Assembly (NCBI RefSeq): GCF_000183725.1
Contig: NC_014762.1
Coordinates: forward strand, 868,001-932,000
DNA: 64,000 nucleotides
Origin: Sulfuricurvum kujiense DSM 16994
GTDB lineage: Bacteria > Campylobacterota > Campylobacteria > Campylobacterales > Sulfurimonadaceae
Direction: 5' to 3'
Numbering within the stretch: position 1 is the stretch's first letter; the number at the start of each line of letters is the position of its first letter. Shown in pieces: positions 1 to 10,604 of this stretch. Position numbers and translations under genes: made by a program. The notes beneath the pieces were generated by a model. That model made no database searches, had not been told where the DNA came from, and saw only the letters and a program-made list of their open reading frames with translations.

Positions 1-142
1 TCAAATCCATTTGAATTCCAAAAAAGCGGACGCTTCATGGCCTTATTTTAACAGTAAAACATATACAAAAAACGCTAAACATTTGGAAGATTTTCTAGTT
101 GAATACGCTGCCGACAGCGGAAATGTCCCCGCCTGTAACTAG
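1..142 (+). other. Possible 3' end of a gene entering from the left
   Basis: Two forward frames are open from the window edge. Frame 1 closes with TAA at 49-51 after 16 codons. Frame 2 closes with TAG at 140-142 after 46 codons, just 11 bases before a terminator hairpin at 154. The position of the terminator favours frame 2, but neither peptide is recognisable and there is no start to judge, so the identity of the upstream gene cannot be given. Confidence 0.25.
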
Positions 143-153
143 CCAAATCTTTA

Positions 154-177
154 CATCCCGCTGGGGATGATTTTCTT
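154..177 (+). terminator. Rho-independent terminator upstream of argH
   Basis: CATCCC at 154-159 pairs with GGGATG at 164-169 around a 4-base loop, followed directly by ATTTTCTT. It would end transcription of whatever gene lies to the left and separates it from argH. Confidence 0.6.
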
Positions 178-193
178 CTAAACCAAACTTCGC

Positions 194-225
194 TAAAATA
201 CCCCACTTTTACACTATTCGGAGAT
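194..225 (+). promoter_or_regulatory. argH promoter -10 box and ribosome binding site
   Basis: A TAAAAT box lies at 194-199 with no good -35, as is usual for vegetative promoters in Campylobacterota. GGAG at 220-223 sits six bases before the argH ATG at 229. Confidence 0.4.
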
Positions 226-228
226 ACC

Positions 229-1614
229 ATGGAAAAGATGTGGTCCGGACGTTTCACACAAGATGCGTCAACCCTTTTGGAAAAATTTAATGCCTCGATC
301 ATGTTTGATCAAAAACTTTACCGTGAAGATATCGAAGGTTCCATCGCCCATGCAAAAATGTTGGCGCATCAAGGAATTTTGACCGATGAAGAGTGTTCTT
401 TGATCGAATCGGGGATGGCACAGGTGCTCAGTGAAATCGAATCGGGGTCGTTTGAGTGGAAAATCGGAGATGAAGATCTCCATATGGCGATTGAGAAGCG
501 TCTCACCGCTATCATCGGTGAAGCGGGCAAAAAACTCCATACGGCGCGCAGCCGCAACGATCAGGTTGCACTCGATTTTCGCCGTTTCGTGCTTCGTAAA
601 AATCGCGAAATCACGGGGCAGATTAAAGCACTGATGGGTGTTATCGTTGATATCGCCCGTGATCATACGACTACCGTGCTTCCGGGGATGACCCATTTGC
701 AGCACGCACAGCCGATTAATTTCGCCTTTCATCTACTGGCATACGCTTCGATGTTCAAACGCGATTGCGAACGTTTTGAGAGCTCTGCACATCGTAATAA
801 CATCTCTCCGATCGGATGTGCCGCTTTGGCGGGAACACCGCACAATATCAACCGTGAAATGACGGCCCAGTCGCTCGGTTTTGATTCGGTCAGCATAAAT
901 TGTCTCGATACGGTCAGCGATCGCGATTTTGCGTTAGAAATTTTGTTTAACATTTCGACCTTGATGATGCACATCTCCCGTTTGGCCGAAGAGATTATTT
1001 TGTGGTCGAGCTATGAATTTCGTTTCGTGGAACTCTCCGATGAGTATTCGACCGGAAGCTCTATCATGCCGCAAAAGAAAAACCCCGATGTCCCTGAATT
1101 GCTTCGCGGTAAAACGGGACGGGTTTTTGGAAATCTGATGGGATTGCTGACGGTTATGAAAGGGTTGCCTCTGGCGTACAACAAAGATACCCAAGAGGAT
1201 AAAGAGGGGGTATTTGACAGCGTTGAAACGGCTGAAATCTCTCTTGAAATTCTACGTGAAGCTCTCAAGACGATGACGATCAAACCTCAGAATATGGCGC
1301 GAGCGTGCAAACTCGGACATCTGTCGGCAACCGATTTGGCCGATTACTTGGTCGAACATTGCGGCGTTCCGTTTCGCGAAGCGCACCATATCACCGGACG
1401 TGCGGTCGCCCGCGCCGAAGTATTGGGGATTGATCTAAGCGATATCGCGTATACGGAACTGCATGCGATTGATGAGCGAATCAAAGAGGATGTTATGCCG
1501 TTTTTGGCAATTGAGCATTCGATGAACGCCCGTGTATCTCAGGGTGGGACTGCGGAAGTTCGTACTTTGGAACAGATTATCTATTTTGACCATTATTTAA
1601 AAGATATAAAATAA
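229..1614 (+). CDS. argH: Argininosuccinate lyase
   Basis: Cytoplasmic enzyme of the last step of arginine synthesis, splitting argininosuccinate into arginine and fumarate. The 461 residues are the normal family length. The fumarase/ASL superfamily signature [11 protein letters not shown] is at about residues 276-286, and the N-terminus MEKMWSGRF is typical of ArgH. The ATG has a good GGAG ribosome binding site. It stands alone, with a terminator before it and a 100-base gap after it. Identity is secure from the signature and full-length match to the family pattern. Confidence 0.96.
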   Translation: MEKMWSGRFTQDASTLLEKFNASIMFDQKLYREDIEGSIAHAKMLAHQGILTDEECSLIESGMAQVLSEIESGSFEWKIGDEDLHMAIEKRLTAIIGEAGKKLHTARSRNDQVALDFRRFVLRKNREITGQIKALMGVIVDIARDHTTTVLPGMTHLQHAQPINFAFHLLAYASMFKRDCERFESSAHRNNISPIGCAALAGTPHNINREMTAQSLGFDSVSINCLDTVSDRDFALEILFNISTLMMHISRLAEEIILWSSYEFRFVELSDEYSTGSSIMPQKKNPDVPELLRGKTGRVFGNLMGLLTVMKGLPLAYNKDTQEDKEGVFDSVETAEISLEILREALKTMTIKPQNMARACKLGHLSATDLADYLVEHCGVPFREAHHITGRAVARAEVLGIDLSDIAYTELHAIDERIKEDVMPFLAIEHSMNARVSQGGTAEVRTLEQIIYFDHYLKDIK

Positions 1615-1718
1615 AGTGCGGTTTACTGCACTTGAGCACTCTGCTAAAGAGAACCGAGTGTTAACGTAGTCATCGGGATTCTATTCCGAGGGCGTTTTAA
1701 AATTTAAAAGGATGTAAA

Positions 1719-2183
1719 ATGAAAATTACCGTTTCCCACCAGAATGAGATGAAATTTGAAGCTAAAACGGAAAAAAGCAGTTTCATCATCGATTGCCCTC
1801 AAATCTCTCCGATCGAATATTTTTTGAGCGGGATTATCACCTGCAGTGCGACAGATGTAGTCTTGCTCCCGAAACAACAGGGATATGAGGTTAAAAATCT
1901 TGAAGTCAGCGGTGAAGTCGTCCGCAACGAGAGTGCCCCGCGCAAGTTCAATTCGCTCCATCTCGAGTACCGCTTTGAATCGAATGCCGATGATACCCTT
2001 GCGGCACGTTGGGTAATGGCGAGTCTGGAAACCTACTGCTCAACGATCAATACGATCCGTGACACGACGGCTATCAGCTATACGATAATCCACAACGGGA
2101 ATGTCATCCGTGAAAATGAGAAGATGATCAGCGGCGGCGGAAGTGCCGTCGATTTCGGTGCATTGCAAGGGTGCAACGCATAA
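1719..2183 (+). CDS. OsmC-family peroxiredoxin-like protein
   Basis: Small cytoplasmic protein of the OsmC/Ohr/YhfA fold, a family that reduces organic peroxides or other thiol-reactive compounds using two cysteines. Candidate redox cysteines are Cys42 in the motif TCSATDVVLL and Cys108 in ETYCSTIN. At 154 residues the length fits. The start has AAAGGATG-type purines just upstream (AAAAGGATGTAAA then ATG). It is followed after 23 bases by a short-chain dehydrogenase, with which it is probably co-transcribed. The substrate cannot be told from sequence; the pattern is closer to the YhfA/OsmC-like branch than to Ohr. Confidence 0.82.
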   Translation: MKITVSHQNEMKFEAKTEKSSFIIDCPQISPIEYFLSGIITCSATDVVLLPKQQGYEVKNLEVSGEVVRNESAPRKFNSLHLEYRFESNADDTLAARWVMASLETYCSTINTIRDTTAISYTIIHNGNVIRENEKMISGGGSAVDFGALQGCNA

Positions 2184-2206
2184 AATAATTCATAAAAGGG
2201 GTAGTC

Positions 2207-2905
2207 ATGCCGACCATAGTGATTACCGGAGCGGCTCAGGGAATCGGTTTGGGCACGGCACGCCTTTTTGCCAGCCGAAACTGGCGGGTGATCGGGCTTG
2301 ATTGTAATGAAAACCTCCTTGAAAAAGCGTCTAAAGAGACAGGTTTTGAGCCGATCCTTTGCGATTTAAGCGATCCGCAACAAATTGAGAAAGCGGCAGA
2401 ATCGATTCATACTCTTGATGTACTGGTCAACAATGCCGCTATCAGTGCCAATACGGATCCGAAAACTCTTTTGCTCAGTGAATGGAATCGTGTTCTTGGC
2501 GTCAACCTTACGGCTCCGTTTTTACTCTCGCGTTTATTGGCAGATAAATTCGAATCAAGCAAAGGCTCGATTGTAAATATCGCCTCGACACGTGCTTTGA
2601 TGAGCGAGCCTCATACCGAAGCCTACAGCGCGAGCAAAGGGGGAATACTGAGCCTTACCCACGCTTTGGCAATGAGTCTTGCCCCTATACGGGTCAATGC
2701 GATCAGTCCCGGCTGGATTGAACACGCTAATTCTGAAACGTTGCGGAATAGCGATCACTTATTTCACCCCGCTGGGCGGGTCGGACGCGTAGACGATATT
2801 GCTGAAATGGTATGGTATCTCTCCAGCGAAGCGGCGGGGTTTATTACGGGACAGAATTTTGTAATTGACGGAGGCGTGACGAAAAAGATGGTCTATCCCG
2901 AGTAA
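2207..2905 (+). CDS. Short-chain dehydrogenase/reductase (SDR) family oxidoreductase
   Basis: NAD(P)-dependent oxidoreductase of the classical SDR family, 232 residues. The Rossmann motif TGAAQGIG is at residues 7-14, NNAA at 75-78, the catalytic serine at 127 and the YxxxK pair at Tyr140 and Lys144. The acidic residue at the end of the second strand (LD around 31-32) suggests NAD rather than NADP. The C-terminal part ends in the usual TGQNFVIDGG segment. It probably forms an operon with the OsmC-like gene. The substrate is unknown. Confidence 0.88.
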   Translation: MPTIVITGAAQGIGLGTARLFASRNWRVIGLDCNENLLEKASKETGFEPILCDLSDPQQIEKAAESIHTLDVLVNNAAISANTDPKTLLLSEWNRVLGVNLTAPFLLSRLLADKFESSKGSIVNIASTRALMSEPHTEAYSASKGGILSLTHALAMSLAPIRVNAISPGWIEHANSETLRNSDHLFHPAGRVGRVDDIAEMVWYLSSEAAGFITGQNFVIDGGVTKKMVYPE

Positions 2906-2928
2906 GGAAAGAGCATCTCTGCGTTCAA

Positions 2929-3285
2929 TTAAAAGAAGTCTTTCGGATCCGCATCGGCAAAATGGCCCCATTTAAGCTTGGCCCCGCCGAGGATATGAAA
3001 ATGCAGATGACCTACTTCCTGCCCTCCGTTTTCGCCGATATTGCTGATGATGCGGTACCCGCTCTCATCGATTCCGCACGCTTTGGCAACTTCTTGCATA
3101 AATGTTGACATTCTCCCCATTACATCTCCCGGGATATCGTTGAAACTTTGATAATGGGCTTTCGGTATCGCTAAAACATGCACAGGCGCTTTCGGATTGA
3201 TATCGTGAAACGCGTAAAATTCGTCGTTTTCGGCTACGGTATTTGAAGGAATTTCTTTATTGATTATTTTACAGAAAATGCACAT
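2929..3285 (-). CDS. HIT (histidine triad) family nucleotide hydrolase
   Basis: Small HINT-type protein of 118 residues, expected to hydrolyse nucleoside phosphoramidates or related AMP conjugates in the cytoplasm. The histidine triad HLHFH is at His93, His95 and His97, within VGHLHFHILGG. The N-terminal CIFCKI motif is a usual HINT feature. AGAGG lies about seven bases before the ATG. It is transcribed divergently from pheS, an arrangement I recall from Campylobacter too. Confidence 0.93.
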   Translation of the reverse strand: MCIFCKIINKEIPSNTVAENDEFYAFHDINPKAPVHVLAIPKAHYQSFNDIPGDVMGRMSTFMQEVAKACGIDESGYRIISNIGENGGQEVGHLHFHILGGAKLKWGHFADADPKDFF

Positions 3286-3307
3286 TGCAAACCTCTTTTT
3301 TTATGCT

Positions 3308-3363
3308 ATTGTAGCACATGGTTAATACCTTGAAGCAATTTATAAACGAGTTTTGACTATAAT
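3308..3363. promoter_or_regulatory. Divergent promoters between the HIT gene and pheS
   Basis: On the minus strand a TACAAT box (read as ATTGTA at 3308-3313) lies 23 bases upstream of the HIT start. On the plus strand TATAAT at 3358-3363 lies 62 bases upstream of pheS. Neither has a convincing -35. Confidence 0.45.
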
Positions 3364-3425
3364 ATACTTCAAATTGAAAGCAGTTTCAGAAATAGTGATA
3401 ATATGTTTAAGGCTTTCACAAAATC

Positions 3426-4436
3426 ATGAATGGAGACTCTATTTTGCAAGAGTGGTATGACGCTATAAAATCGGCCGACTCGATAGATAAAATCGAAGAG
3501 ATCCGAATCGCCGTTTTCGGAAAAAAAGGGATTATGAACGCCGAGTTCGCCCGTATGAAAGATATTCCTGATGCGGAAAAAGGGACGTTTGCTAAAGAAC
3601 TGAATATTCACAAAGAGGGATTAAACGCTCTGTTGCTGGATCGCAAGCTTTTCTTGGCGATGGAACATTTGCAAGCGACGATGAAAGCGGAAGCTATCGA
3701 CGTCAGTCTCTACTCTTCCGAGACGGAACGCGGATCGCTGCATCCGGTCATGGAGACGATGGACCGTATCGTCGAGTATTTTGTCGCCATGAATTTTTCG
3801 GTACAAACGGGGCCGATGGTGGAAGACGATTTTCACAATTTTGAAGCGTTAAACCTTCCGAAATACCATCCGGCGCGCGATATGCAGGATACCTTTTATT
3901 TTAAAGACTCTATGCTGCTTCGTACCCATACCTCGCCGGTACAAATCCGAACCATGCTCTCTACCCAGCCGCCGATCCGGATGATTGCTCCGGGCGCCGT
4001 ATTCCGCCGCGATTACGACATTACCCATACGCCGATGTTTCATCAGGTAGAAGGGCTTGTTGTTGAAGAAGCGGGCAAGGTGTCGTTCGCCAATCTTAAA
4101 TTCATCCTCGAAGACTTCCTCAAAACGATGTTCGGGGATGTCGAAGTTCGTTTCCGTCCGAGCTTTTTTCCGTTTACGGAGCCTTCTGCAGAAGTCGATA
4201 TCAGCTGTATTTTCTGCGGCGGGGAAGGGTGCCGTGTCTGTTCGAAAACAGGATGGCTTGAAGTTCTCGGATGCGGTATCGTCGATCCGAATGTCTTTAA
4301 AGCGGTCGGGTATGAGAATGTCAGCGGCTATGCGTTCGGTTTAGGGGTTGAGCGGTTTGCGATGCTGATCCACCGAATCGGCGATTTACGCTCTTTGTTT
4401 GAGGGAGATACGAGATTATTGGAGCAGTTTAGATGA
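3426..4436 (+). CDS. pheS: Phenylalanine--tRNA ligase alpha subunit
   Basis: Catalytic alpha subunit of the heterotetrameric enzyme that charges tRNA-Phe. The 336 residues include an N-terminal coiled coil, then the class II core with [16 protein letters not shown] (motif 2 region), the CxxC...CxxC stretch [12 protein letters not shown], and [11 protein letters not shown] as motif 3. A TTG at 3444 is an alternative start, but the ATG keeps the helical N-terminus. Its last four bases overlap the pheT start (ATGA), so the two subunits are translationally coupled. Confidence 0.96.
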   Translation: MNGDSILQEWYDAIKSADSIDKIEEIRIAVFGKKGIMNAEFARMKDIPDAEKGTFAKELNIHKEGLNALLLDRKLFLAMEHLQATMKAEAIDVSLYSSETERGSLHPVMETMDRIVEYFVAMNFSVQTGPMVEDDFHNFEALNLPKYHPARDMQDTFYFKDSMLLRTHTSPVQIRTMLSTQPPIRMIAPGAVFRRDYDITHTPMFHQVEGLVVEEAGKVSFANLKFILEDFLKTMFGDVEVRFRPSFFPFTEPSAEVDISCIFCGGEGCRVCSKTGWLEVLGCGIVDPNVFKAVGYENVSGYAFGLGVERFAMLIHRIGDLRSLFEGDTRLLEQFR

Positions 4437-6763
4437 TCGTAACAAAAAATTGGTTAAACGAGTGGATCGATCTCACCGACGTAAGCACGGAGCTGTTGCT
4501 AAAAACGTTGAATTCAATCGGGTTGGAAGTGGACCGCCATGATGCAATGCGAGTGGCTGACGGTGTTGTCATCGGATATGTCGAAGCGTGCGAAAAACAT
4601 CCGGATGCCGACAAACTGAATGTCTGTCAAGTCAATGTCGGCAAAGAGGTGCGTCAAATCGTGTGCGGTGCATCGAATGTCCGTGCCGGAATCCATATCG
4701 CACTGGCGACTGTCGGAGCCGAACTTCCGGGCGGCCTTAAAATCAAAGAGGCAAAACTGCGCGGTGTAGAATCCCACGGAATGATCTGCTCATCCAAAGA
4801 GATCGGTTTGCCTGCGATGGGAGAGGGGATTATGATCCTCGATTCAAGCATCGGCGAATTGGTAGTGGGTAAAAACCTCAATGAATACAGTGTATTTAAC
4901 GATGACATCATTGAAATTGAGCTAACGGCAAACAGAGGCGACTGTTTAAGTATTCACGGGATTGCACGTGATTTGCGCGCGGCACTTGCCCGACCGCTTC
5001 GAGAGAAAAACGTAAAAGACGATCAAGAGGGGCGTTTAGGGATCGGGCGTATTTTGCAGCTGCAGCATACCGATACCTTTAGCACTGATCTTTTATTCGG
5101 TGCGGTCGAAGTTAAAGAACTGAGTATTCCTTTGATCATTTCGATCCGTTTGGCCGTTATCGAAGAGACATACGCGACCGCGGTAGACGCATTGCTCAAA
5201 TATGCGACACACAGTACGGGTGTCATTTTGCGGGCCTATCCGTTTGAAAAATTCGGTGATCTCGAGAATAAAGGGATCATTACCCTGGGCAATGACGAAA
5301 ACGGCTATGCGGCGCTGTACGGAAAAGAGAAAGTAGCCGTTATCGGTGTTTCACAAGAAAAAGAGGCTCATTTTTCTGCGGACGATGGGCTTGCGGTTAT
5401 CGAAGCCAGCTATATTGCCCCGGATGTCATTTCGCAAAAGATGGGTGAGAAAAAAGTTCCGAGCTGTCCTCACTATTACCGAACGTCACGCGGAAGCGAA
5501 CCTTCAATCGAGATGGGTATCCGATACGCTGCGGAGCTATTTGAAAAATACTCTTCGTCTCAAGTGTACGGCGGAAATATCGAGTTGACGACGACGTATG
5601 AACCTCGTATTATCAGTATGGTGGAAGCCGAGTTCGAATCGTTCATCGGTCTTAAAATCGATAAGACCCGCATTACGCAGATTTTCAAAAATCTCGGGCT
5701 CGATATCGGTAAGCCGAAGGGATCGACATTCGCTATTTCGGTACCGAAATTTCGCCACGATATTGTGAACAAACAAGATATTATCGAAGAGATCGTCCGT
5801 ATTATCGGAATTGACAATATCCCCTCAAAACCGCTTTCTTTTGCGGAAGCGAATCAAATGAGCACTGATTTGGCAGAGTACAAAAAGACACGTTTGTACC
5901 GCCACCGCGCCGCTCAAAGCGGATTTTATGAGTCGGTCCATTTCGTCTTTAACGAACGTATTCAGGTAGAAAAATACGGATTTGTCTGTACCGAAGCGTC
6001 AAAAGAGCTTTTGAACCCGATTACGGCGACTTTTGATACCCTCCGTCCGACACTCTTGGTGGGGCTTTTAAATTCGGCTTCGGCGAATGTCAAAGTGAAC
6101 CAGAAAAAAATCGCGTTGTTTGAAACGGGAATGGTTTTTGATGCGGATCGTCACGAAACGAAACGTATCGGTTTCATCGTTTCGGGAGCGATGGAAAGCG
6201 AAAAAATCGCCAATTCAGGTAAACCTTCAGTCATCGATTTTGCTGCCTTTACCAAATTGATCGCCGATGTCGCAGGATCGTTTGAGCTGGTTTCGCATAT
6301 GCCGGATCATTCGTTAGCACACCCGTATGTATGTGCCAAAGTACTTATTAACGGCGTCGAAGCGGGTGAGCTTTTCCGTCTGCATCCGCAGGTAGAAGAG
6401 GAATTTGATCTCGCCCAAACGTTTATGTGCGAGCTTAAAATGGATGCTTTGCCGTACGGTTTGATCGAAGCCAAACCGTATTCAAAATATCAGGCTTCTT
6501 TTAGAGATTTGAGTGTTTTGATCTCCAAAGAGGTGAGTTACGAGTCGATTAAAGCCGTCATCAATAAGCATGCGTCCGCACAAGTAAGACGATTTTATCC
6601 GGTGGATCGCTATGTATCCGAGAATTTGGGTGACCAGATGAGTCTGACCCTTCGTTTTGTCCTTCAATCGGATGAAAAAACCTTGGAAGAAGAGGATATC
6701 AATGCCGCTATGGAGTGGATACTCAGCGGCCTTCGTGAAGAACTGGGGGCAGGTCTAAGATGA
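4433..6763 (+). CDS. pheT: Phenylalanine--tRNA ligase beta subunit
   Basis: Beta subunit of phenylalanyl-tRNA synthetase, with tRNA binding and editing roles. In order: the EMAP-like tRNA-binding domain (residues about 40-150, with [10 protein letters not shown]), the B3/B4 editing domain, the B5 domain (around 400-470), the catalytic-like domain, and a C-terminal anticodon-binding FDX-ACB domain (about 685-776). At 776 residues it is full length. It overlaps pheS by four bases upstream and aroA by four bases downstream. Confidence 0.96.
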   Translation: MIVTKNWLNEWIDLTDVSTELLLKTLNSIGLEVDRHDAMRVADGVVIGYVEACEKHPDADKLNVCQVNVGKEVRQIVCGASNVRAGIHIALATVGAELPGGLKIKEAKLRGVESHGMICSSKEIGLPAMGEGIMILDSSIGELVVGKNLNEYSVFNDDIIEIELTANRGDCLSIHGIARDLRAALARPLREKNVKDDQEGRLGIGRILQLQHTDTFSTDLLFGAVEVKELSIPLIISIRLAVIEETYATAVDALLKYATHSTGVILRAYPFEKFGDLENKGIITLGNDENGYAALYGKEKVAVIGVSQEKEAHFSADDGLAVIEASYIAPDVISQKMGEKKVPSCPHYYRTSRGSEPSIEMGIRYAAELFEKYSSSQVYGGNIELTTTYEPRIISMVEAEFESFIGLKIDKTRITQIFKNLGLDIGKPKGSTFAISVPKFRHDIVNKQDIIEEIVRIIGIDNIPSKPLSFAEANQMSTDLAEYKKTRLYRHRAAQSGFYESVHFVFNERIQVEKYGFVCTEASKELLNPITATFDTLRPTLLVGLLNSASANVKVNQKKIALFETGMVFDADRHETKRIGFIVSGAMESEKIANSGKPSVIDFAAFTKLIADVAGSFELVSHMPDHSLAHPYVCAKVLINGVEAGELFRLHPQVEEEFDLAQTFMCELKMDALPYGLIEAKPYSKYQASFRDLSVLISKEVSYESIKAVINKHASAQVRRFYPVDRYVSENLGDQMSLTLRFVLQSDEKTLEEEDINAAMEWILSGLREELGAGLR

Positions 6764-8037
6764 TCTCGGCCAAGGTTACTCCCGCATATCCTTTTGAGTT
6801 TAAAAGCGATGCCATCGCACCCGATAAATCGATTTCGCACCGCTGTGCGATGTTCGCCGTTTTGGCGGAGGGTGAGAGCCGGGTAGAGAATTTTCTCCGT
6901 GCCGAAGACACCCTCAATACCCTTAAAATCGTAGGGCACCTCGGTGCACAAATCCACGATGACGGAGAAGTCATTACGATCCGCTCCAACGGGATACAAG
7001 AGACTTCCGAAATTCTCGACTGCGGCAATTCCGGTACGGGAATGAGGCTGTTTTGCGGATTACTTAGCTCAGCTGAGGGCCATTTTGTCCTCACAGGTGA
7101 TGAGTATCTCAAACGCCGTCCGATGAAACGGGTGACACAGCCGTTACGTTCTATCGGTGCAAAACTGGACGGACGCAATAACGGTGATCTGGCACCTCTC
7201 TCCATCCGCGGAGCGTCGCTCAAAGCATTCGATTACGTCTCTCCGATCGCTTCGGCTCAGGTAAAAAGTGCGATGATGCTCGCAGCTCTCCGCTCGGACG
7301 GTGTTTGTACGTTCCGTGAACCGGAACTCAGCCGTGACCATACGGAGCGGATGCTGCGCGGTATGGGGGCACGGGTTGAGATTAACGGACTTGAAACCAA
7401 GATATGGCCCCTTGAAGCTCCTTTAAAACCTCTCAACATTCGTGTCCCCGCCGACCCTTCCAGTGCATTTTTCTTTGCGGTGGCGGCGGCAATTACTCCG
7501 AACTCATCGACACTGATTGAAGGGGTTACCCTCAACCCGACCCGTATCGAAGCGTTTAAAGTTTTGGAGCGTATGGGTGCAAAAATTACGTATACGTTGA
7601 ATGACGAGCGGTATGAGCCGATCGGAACGATTCGGGTTGAGCATGCTCCTCTTCATGCCGTCACGGTAGAAGAAAACATCGCATGGCTGATCGATGAACT
7701 TCCGGCACTCTCTATCGCCATGGCATGCGCTGAGGGTAAAAGCATCATAAAAAATGCCGAAGAACTGCGGGTTAAAGAGTCTGACCGTATTAAAACGGTC
7801 GTGGACAATCTGAACCTCTGCGGGATCGAGACGGAAGAATACCCTGACGGGTATGCCGTTATCGGCGGCGAACTCAAAAGTGCCCGTGTAAACAGCTTCG
7901 GCGATCACCGTATCGCGATGAGTTTTCTCATCGGAGGGCTCAAATGCGGGATGGAAGTCGAAGACATCGAGTGCATCAATACCTCTTTTCCGAACTTTTT
8001 TGAACTGTTGGAGATGTGTACAAAGGTCGAGCGATGA
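6760..8037 (+). CDS. aroA: 3-phosphoshikimate 1-carboxyvinyltransferase (EPSP synthase)
   Basis: Sixth step of the shikimate pathway: joins phosphoenolpyruvate to shikimate 3-phosphate. It has 425 residues; DKSISHR near residues 21-27 binds substrate, and NSGTGMRL near 90 and LKRRPMKRV near 115 are the family signatures. RVKESDRI is in the C-terminal half, with GDHRIAMSF close to the end. The start overlaps pheT by four bases, and the stop overlaps the ispH ATG. Confidence 0.95.
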   Translation: MISAKVTPAYPFEFKSDAIAPDKSISHRCAMFAVLAEGESRVENFLRAEDTLNTLKIVGHLGAQIHDDGEVITIRSNGIQETSEILDCGNSGTGMRLFCGLLSSAEGHFVLTGDEYLKRRPMKRVTQPLRSIGAKLDGRNNGDLAPLSIRGASLKAFDYVSPIASAQVKSAMMLAALRSDGVCTFREPELSRDHTERMLRGMGARVEINGLETKIWPLEAPLKPLNIRVPADPSSAFFFAVAAAITPNSSTLIEGVTLNPTRIEAFKVLERMGAKITYTLNDERYEPIGTIRVEHAPLHAVTVEENIAWLIDELPALSIAMACAEGKSIIKNAEELRVKESDRIKTVVDNLNLCGIETEEYPDGYAVIGGELKSARVNSFGDHRIAMSFLIGGLKCGMEVEDIECINTSFPNFFELLEMCTKVER

Positions 8038-8867
8038 AAATCGAGTTGGCGGAGAGCTACGGGTTTTGTTTCGGAGTGAAACGGGCGATTAAGATTGCCG
8101 AAGAGAACCGGAACTCCGCTACGTACGGTCCTCTTATCCATAATGCCAACGAGATAGACCGCCTTAAAAATGATTTCAATGTTGCACTAAGCGAGAATCT
8201 CGATTCATTTCGTGCCGGTGATACGGCGGTTATCCGTACGCACGGTATCCCTAAACAGGAACTCTCCACACTCAATGAACGCAATGTCAACGTTATCGAC
8301 GCGACGTGCCCGTATGTGACCAAACCGCAGCAAATTTGCGAGGAGATGTCGGCACAGGGATATGATATCGTCATATTCGGCGATGAGTCCCATCCGGAGA
8401 TAAAAGGGGTAAAAAGCTACGCTATCGGGAATGTTTTTGTCGTGAACAGCCCGAGTGAAATCGATGGGCTTAATTTACGCGAAAAGGTCGCCACCGTTGC
8501 CCAAACAACCCGAAAAATTGAAGAATATCAGCAAATTGTCGGAAAATTGATGGCGGATCATAAAGAGGTTCGGGTATTCAATACGATCTGCAATGCGACG
8601 TTCGATAACCAGGACGCCGTGCGGGATTTGGCACAGAAAGCCGATGTAATGATCGTTATCGGAGGAAAAAACTCTTCGAATACCAAACAACTCCACTCGA
8701 TTGCCAAAGAATATTGTCAGGACAGCTACCACATCGAAAGCCAAAATGACTTGCAATCCGAGTGGTTCAGTGAGAAAGAATTCTGCGGAATCAGTGCCGG
8801 TGCTTCGACCCCTGATTGGATTATTGACGATGTCATTTCAAAGATAAAGAGCTTGACAAACTCCTAA
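8034..8867 (+). CDS. ispH: 4-hydroxy-3-methylbut-2-enyl diphosphate reductase
   Basis: Last enzyme of the MEP isoprenoid pathway, a [4Fe-4S] protein making IPP and DMAPP. Cluster ligands are Cys12, Cys92 and Cys186. Substrate-binding residues His36, His70, His120 and Glu122 are in the expected YGPLIHN, RTHG and SHPE contexts. I prefer the ATG at 8034, which overlaps the aroA stop as ATGA, over an in-frame GTG 18 bases upstream, because the true proteins start right before the [12 protein letters not shown] segment. This gives 277 residues. Confidence 0.95.
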   Translation: MKIELAESYGFCFGVKRAIKIAEENRNSATYGPLIHNANEIDRLKNDFNVALSENLDSFRAGDTAVIRTHGIPKQELSTLNERNVNVIDATCPYVTKPQQICEEMSAQGYDIVIFGDESHPEIKGVKSYAIGNVFVVNSPSEIDGLNLREKVATVAQTTRKIEEYQQIVGKLMADHKEVRVFNTICNATFDNQDAVRDLAQKADVMIVIGGKNSSNTKQLHSIAKEYCQDSYHIESQNDLQSEWFSEKEFCGISAGASTPDWIIDDVISKIKSLTNS

Positions 8868-8907
8868 CTTTCTATATTTCCTAAACTTAAAACAAGCATT
8901 TTTGCGC

Positions 8908-8913
8908 TATAAT
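8908..8913 (+). promoter_or_regulatory. -10 box of the rpsA promoter
   Basis: TATAAT at 8908-8913, 30 bases before the rpsA ATG, with a TGCGC stretch just upstream and no clear -35. A TTGACA at 8853 is too far away to be its partner. Confidence 0.5.
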
Positions 8914-8943
8914 CAGCCAATTTTTAGTTACAAGGGAATAGGC

Positions 8944-10599
8944 ATGGCTTTCGATAACGAATCGTTCGAAGAAGAAAATTTTGCTGAGATGTTAGAGGCA
9001 TCTTTCAAAGAGCAAGAATCAACACGTATTACAGAAGGTGAAGTAGTAGAGATCCAAGAGAGTGACAACCGCGCGTTGGTAGGCGTCGGTGAAAAACTCG
9101 AAGGGATCCTTTCACTCGATGAAATCCGTGATGCTCAGGGAAATCTTCTTTTTAACGTTGGCGATAAAATTACGGTAATGGTGATGGGACACTATAATGA
9201 GCGTCCGAAAATCTCTTATAAAAAAGTGCTTGAACAAGAGAAAACACTTGCATTTATCAATGCGCACAAAGACGATTTCGAATCGGTTGTCATCGAAGCA
9301 TTGGTAACCAAGAAAAATAAAGGCGGATACCTTTTGGAAGCGGACGATGTCCATTTCTTCCTTCCTCGTTCACTCGCTGCATTCAAAGAGACCGATCAAG
9401 TCGTCGGCAAAACGATCAAAGCACAAGTAGTAAAAGTCGATCCTGCAGAAGCGTCAATCGTCGTTTCTCGCCGCAAACTTTTCAACGATGAGCGTAAACG
9501 CAAAAAAGAAGTAATCGATGCATTGATGGAAGAGGATAAAGTTATCCAAGGTACCGTCAAAAAAATCACCAGCTATGGAATGTTTGTTGACGTCGGCGGC
9601 ATAGACGGATTGGTTCATTATAATGAAATCAGCTACAAAGGGCCGGTTAACCCTTCTAAACTGTACAAAGAAGGTGATGTTGTCAACGTAAAAGCGATTG
9701 CGTATGATAAAGACAAACGTCATCTATCCCTTTCAATCAAAGCGGTTCAATCGGATCCGTGGCAAGAGGTTGAAGAGGCGTTGGAAGAGGGCGATACTAT
9801 CACTGTTACCGTCAGCAATATCGAACCGTACGGTATTTTCGTTGACCTCGGAAACGATATTGAAGGGTTCTTGCATATCTCTGAAATCACATGGGATAAA
9901 AACATTAAACACCCTAAAGATTACCTCACGGTCGGTCAAGAGATCGATGTTGAAGTTATCGAAATCAACTCTAAAACCCATAAATTGCGCGTTTCATACA
10001 AACGTCTTCAGCCGAAACCTTTCGAAGAATTTACTAAAAAATTCAAAGAGGGTGATGTTGTTAGCGGAACCGTTACGTCATTGACCGATTTCGGTGCATT
10101 CGTAAAAGTCGGCGGCGTAGAGGGATTGTTGCACAATCAAGATCTTTCATGGGACAAAAACGTCAAATGTAAAGAGACTCTCAAAGTCGGTGATGAAATC
10201 GAAGTGAAAATTGCAAAAATCAATGCTGAAGATGAAAAAATCTCATTGAACCGCAAATCACTCGAAGAGTCTCCGATCGATCAATTTGCAGCGAAACACA
10301 AAATGAACGAAGTGGTTAAAGCGACCGTTCGCGATGTGAAAGATTTCGGTGTATTCGTTTCATTGGAAGGCGGCGTAGATGCTCTTATCCGTAATGAAGA
10401 CCTTTACCCTCTGATTGCTGAAGAGCTTGAAATCGGTCAAACGATCGAAGCGGCAATTTTAGTAATTGATGCTAAACGTGACCGTATCCGCCTTTCCGTT
10501 AAAAAGCTAGAGCGTCTTAACGATCAAAAAATGTTAGACGAAATCAATGATAACGATGCGCACAGCCTTGGTGATTTGATTAAAGACCAATTGAAATAA
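8944..10599 (+). CDS. rpsA: 30S ribosomal protein S1
   Basis: RNA-binding ribosomal protein needed for translation initiation on structured messages. The 551 residues carry six S1 repeats; the typical GxFVxVG.xGLVH pattern recurs, for example GMFVDVGGIDGLVH, GIFVDLGNDIEGFLH, GAFVKVGGVEGLLH and GVFVSLEGGVDALI. The ATG at 8944 follows CAAGGGAATAGGC and gives the family N-terminus; the frame is open a further 42 bases upstream, but that part overlaps the -10 box and is not coding. Confidence 0.96.
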   Translation: MAFDNESFEEENFAEMLEASFKEQESTRITEGEVVEIQESDNRALVGVGEKLEGILSLDEIRDAQGNLLFNVGDKITVMVMGHYNERPKISYKKVLEQEKTLAFINAHKDDFESVVIEALVTKKNKGGYLLEADDVHFFLPRSLAAFKETDQVVGKTIKAQVVKVDPAEASIVVSRRKLFNDERKRKKEVIDALMEEDKVIQGTVKKITSYGMFVDVGGIDGLVHYNEISYKGPVNPSKLYKEGDVVNVKAIAYDKDKRHLSLSIKAVQSDPWQEVEEALEEGDTITVTVSNIEPYGIFVDLGNDIEGFLHISEITWDKNIKHPKDYLTVGQEIDVEVIEINSKTHKLRVSYKRLQPKPFEEFTKKFKEGDVVSGTVTSLTDFGAFVKVGGVEGLLHNQDLSWDKNVKCKETLKVGDEIEVKIAKINAEDEKISLNRKSLEESPIDQFAAKHKMNEVVKATVRDVKDFGVFVSLEGGVDALIRNEDLYPLIAEELEIGQTIEAAILVIDAKRDRIRLSVKKLERLNDQKMLDEINDNDAHSLGDLIKDQLK

Positions 10600-10604
10600 A
10601 TTCA

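Noticed and set aside
268-732. Reverse-strand ORFs within argH and the other housekeeping genes
   Set aside because: Shadows of the real genes in other frames, with no recognisable domains or ribosome sites.
1615-1718. Short inverted repeats (AAGTGC/GCACTT and CACT/AGTG) between argH and the OsmC-like gene
   Set aside because: Weak stems and no T run; not convincing as a terminator or operator.
8016-8033. GTG as the ispH start
   Set aside because: It would place six extra residues before the conserved N-terminus; the ATG at 8034 overlaps the aroA stop in the usual way.
8853-8858. TTGACA as the -35 of the rpsA promoter
   Set aside because: It is about 49 bases from the TATAAT at 8908, far from the 16-18 required.
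8902-8943. Earlier start for rpsA
   Set aside because: The extra 14 codons run across the TATAAT box; the ATG at 8944 has a ribosome site and gives the family N-terminus.
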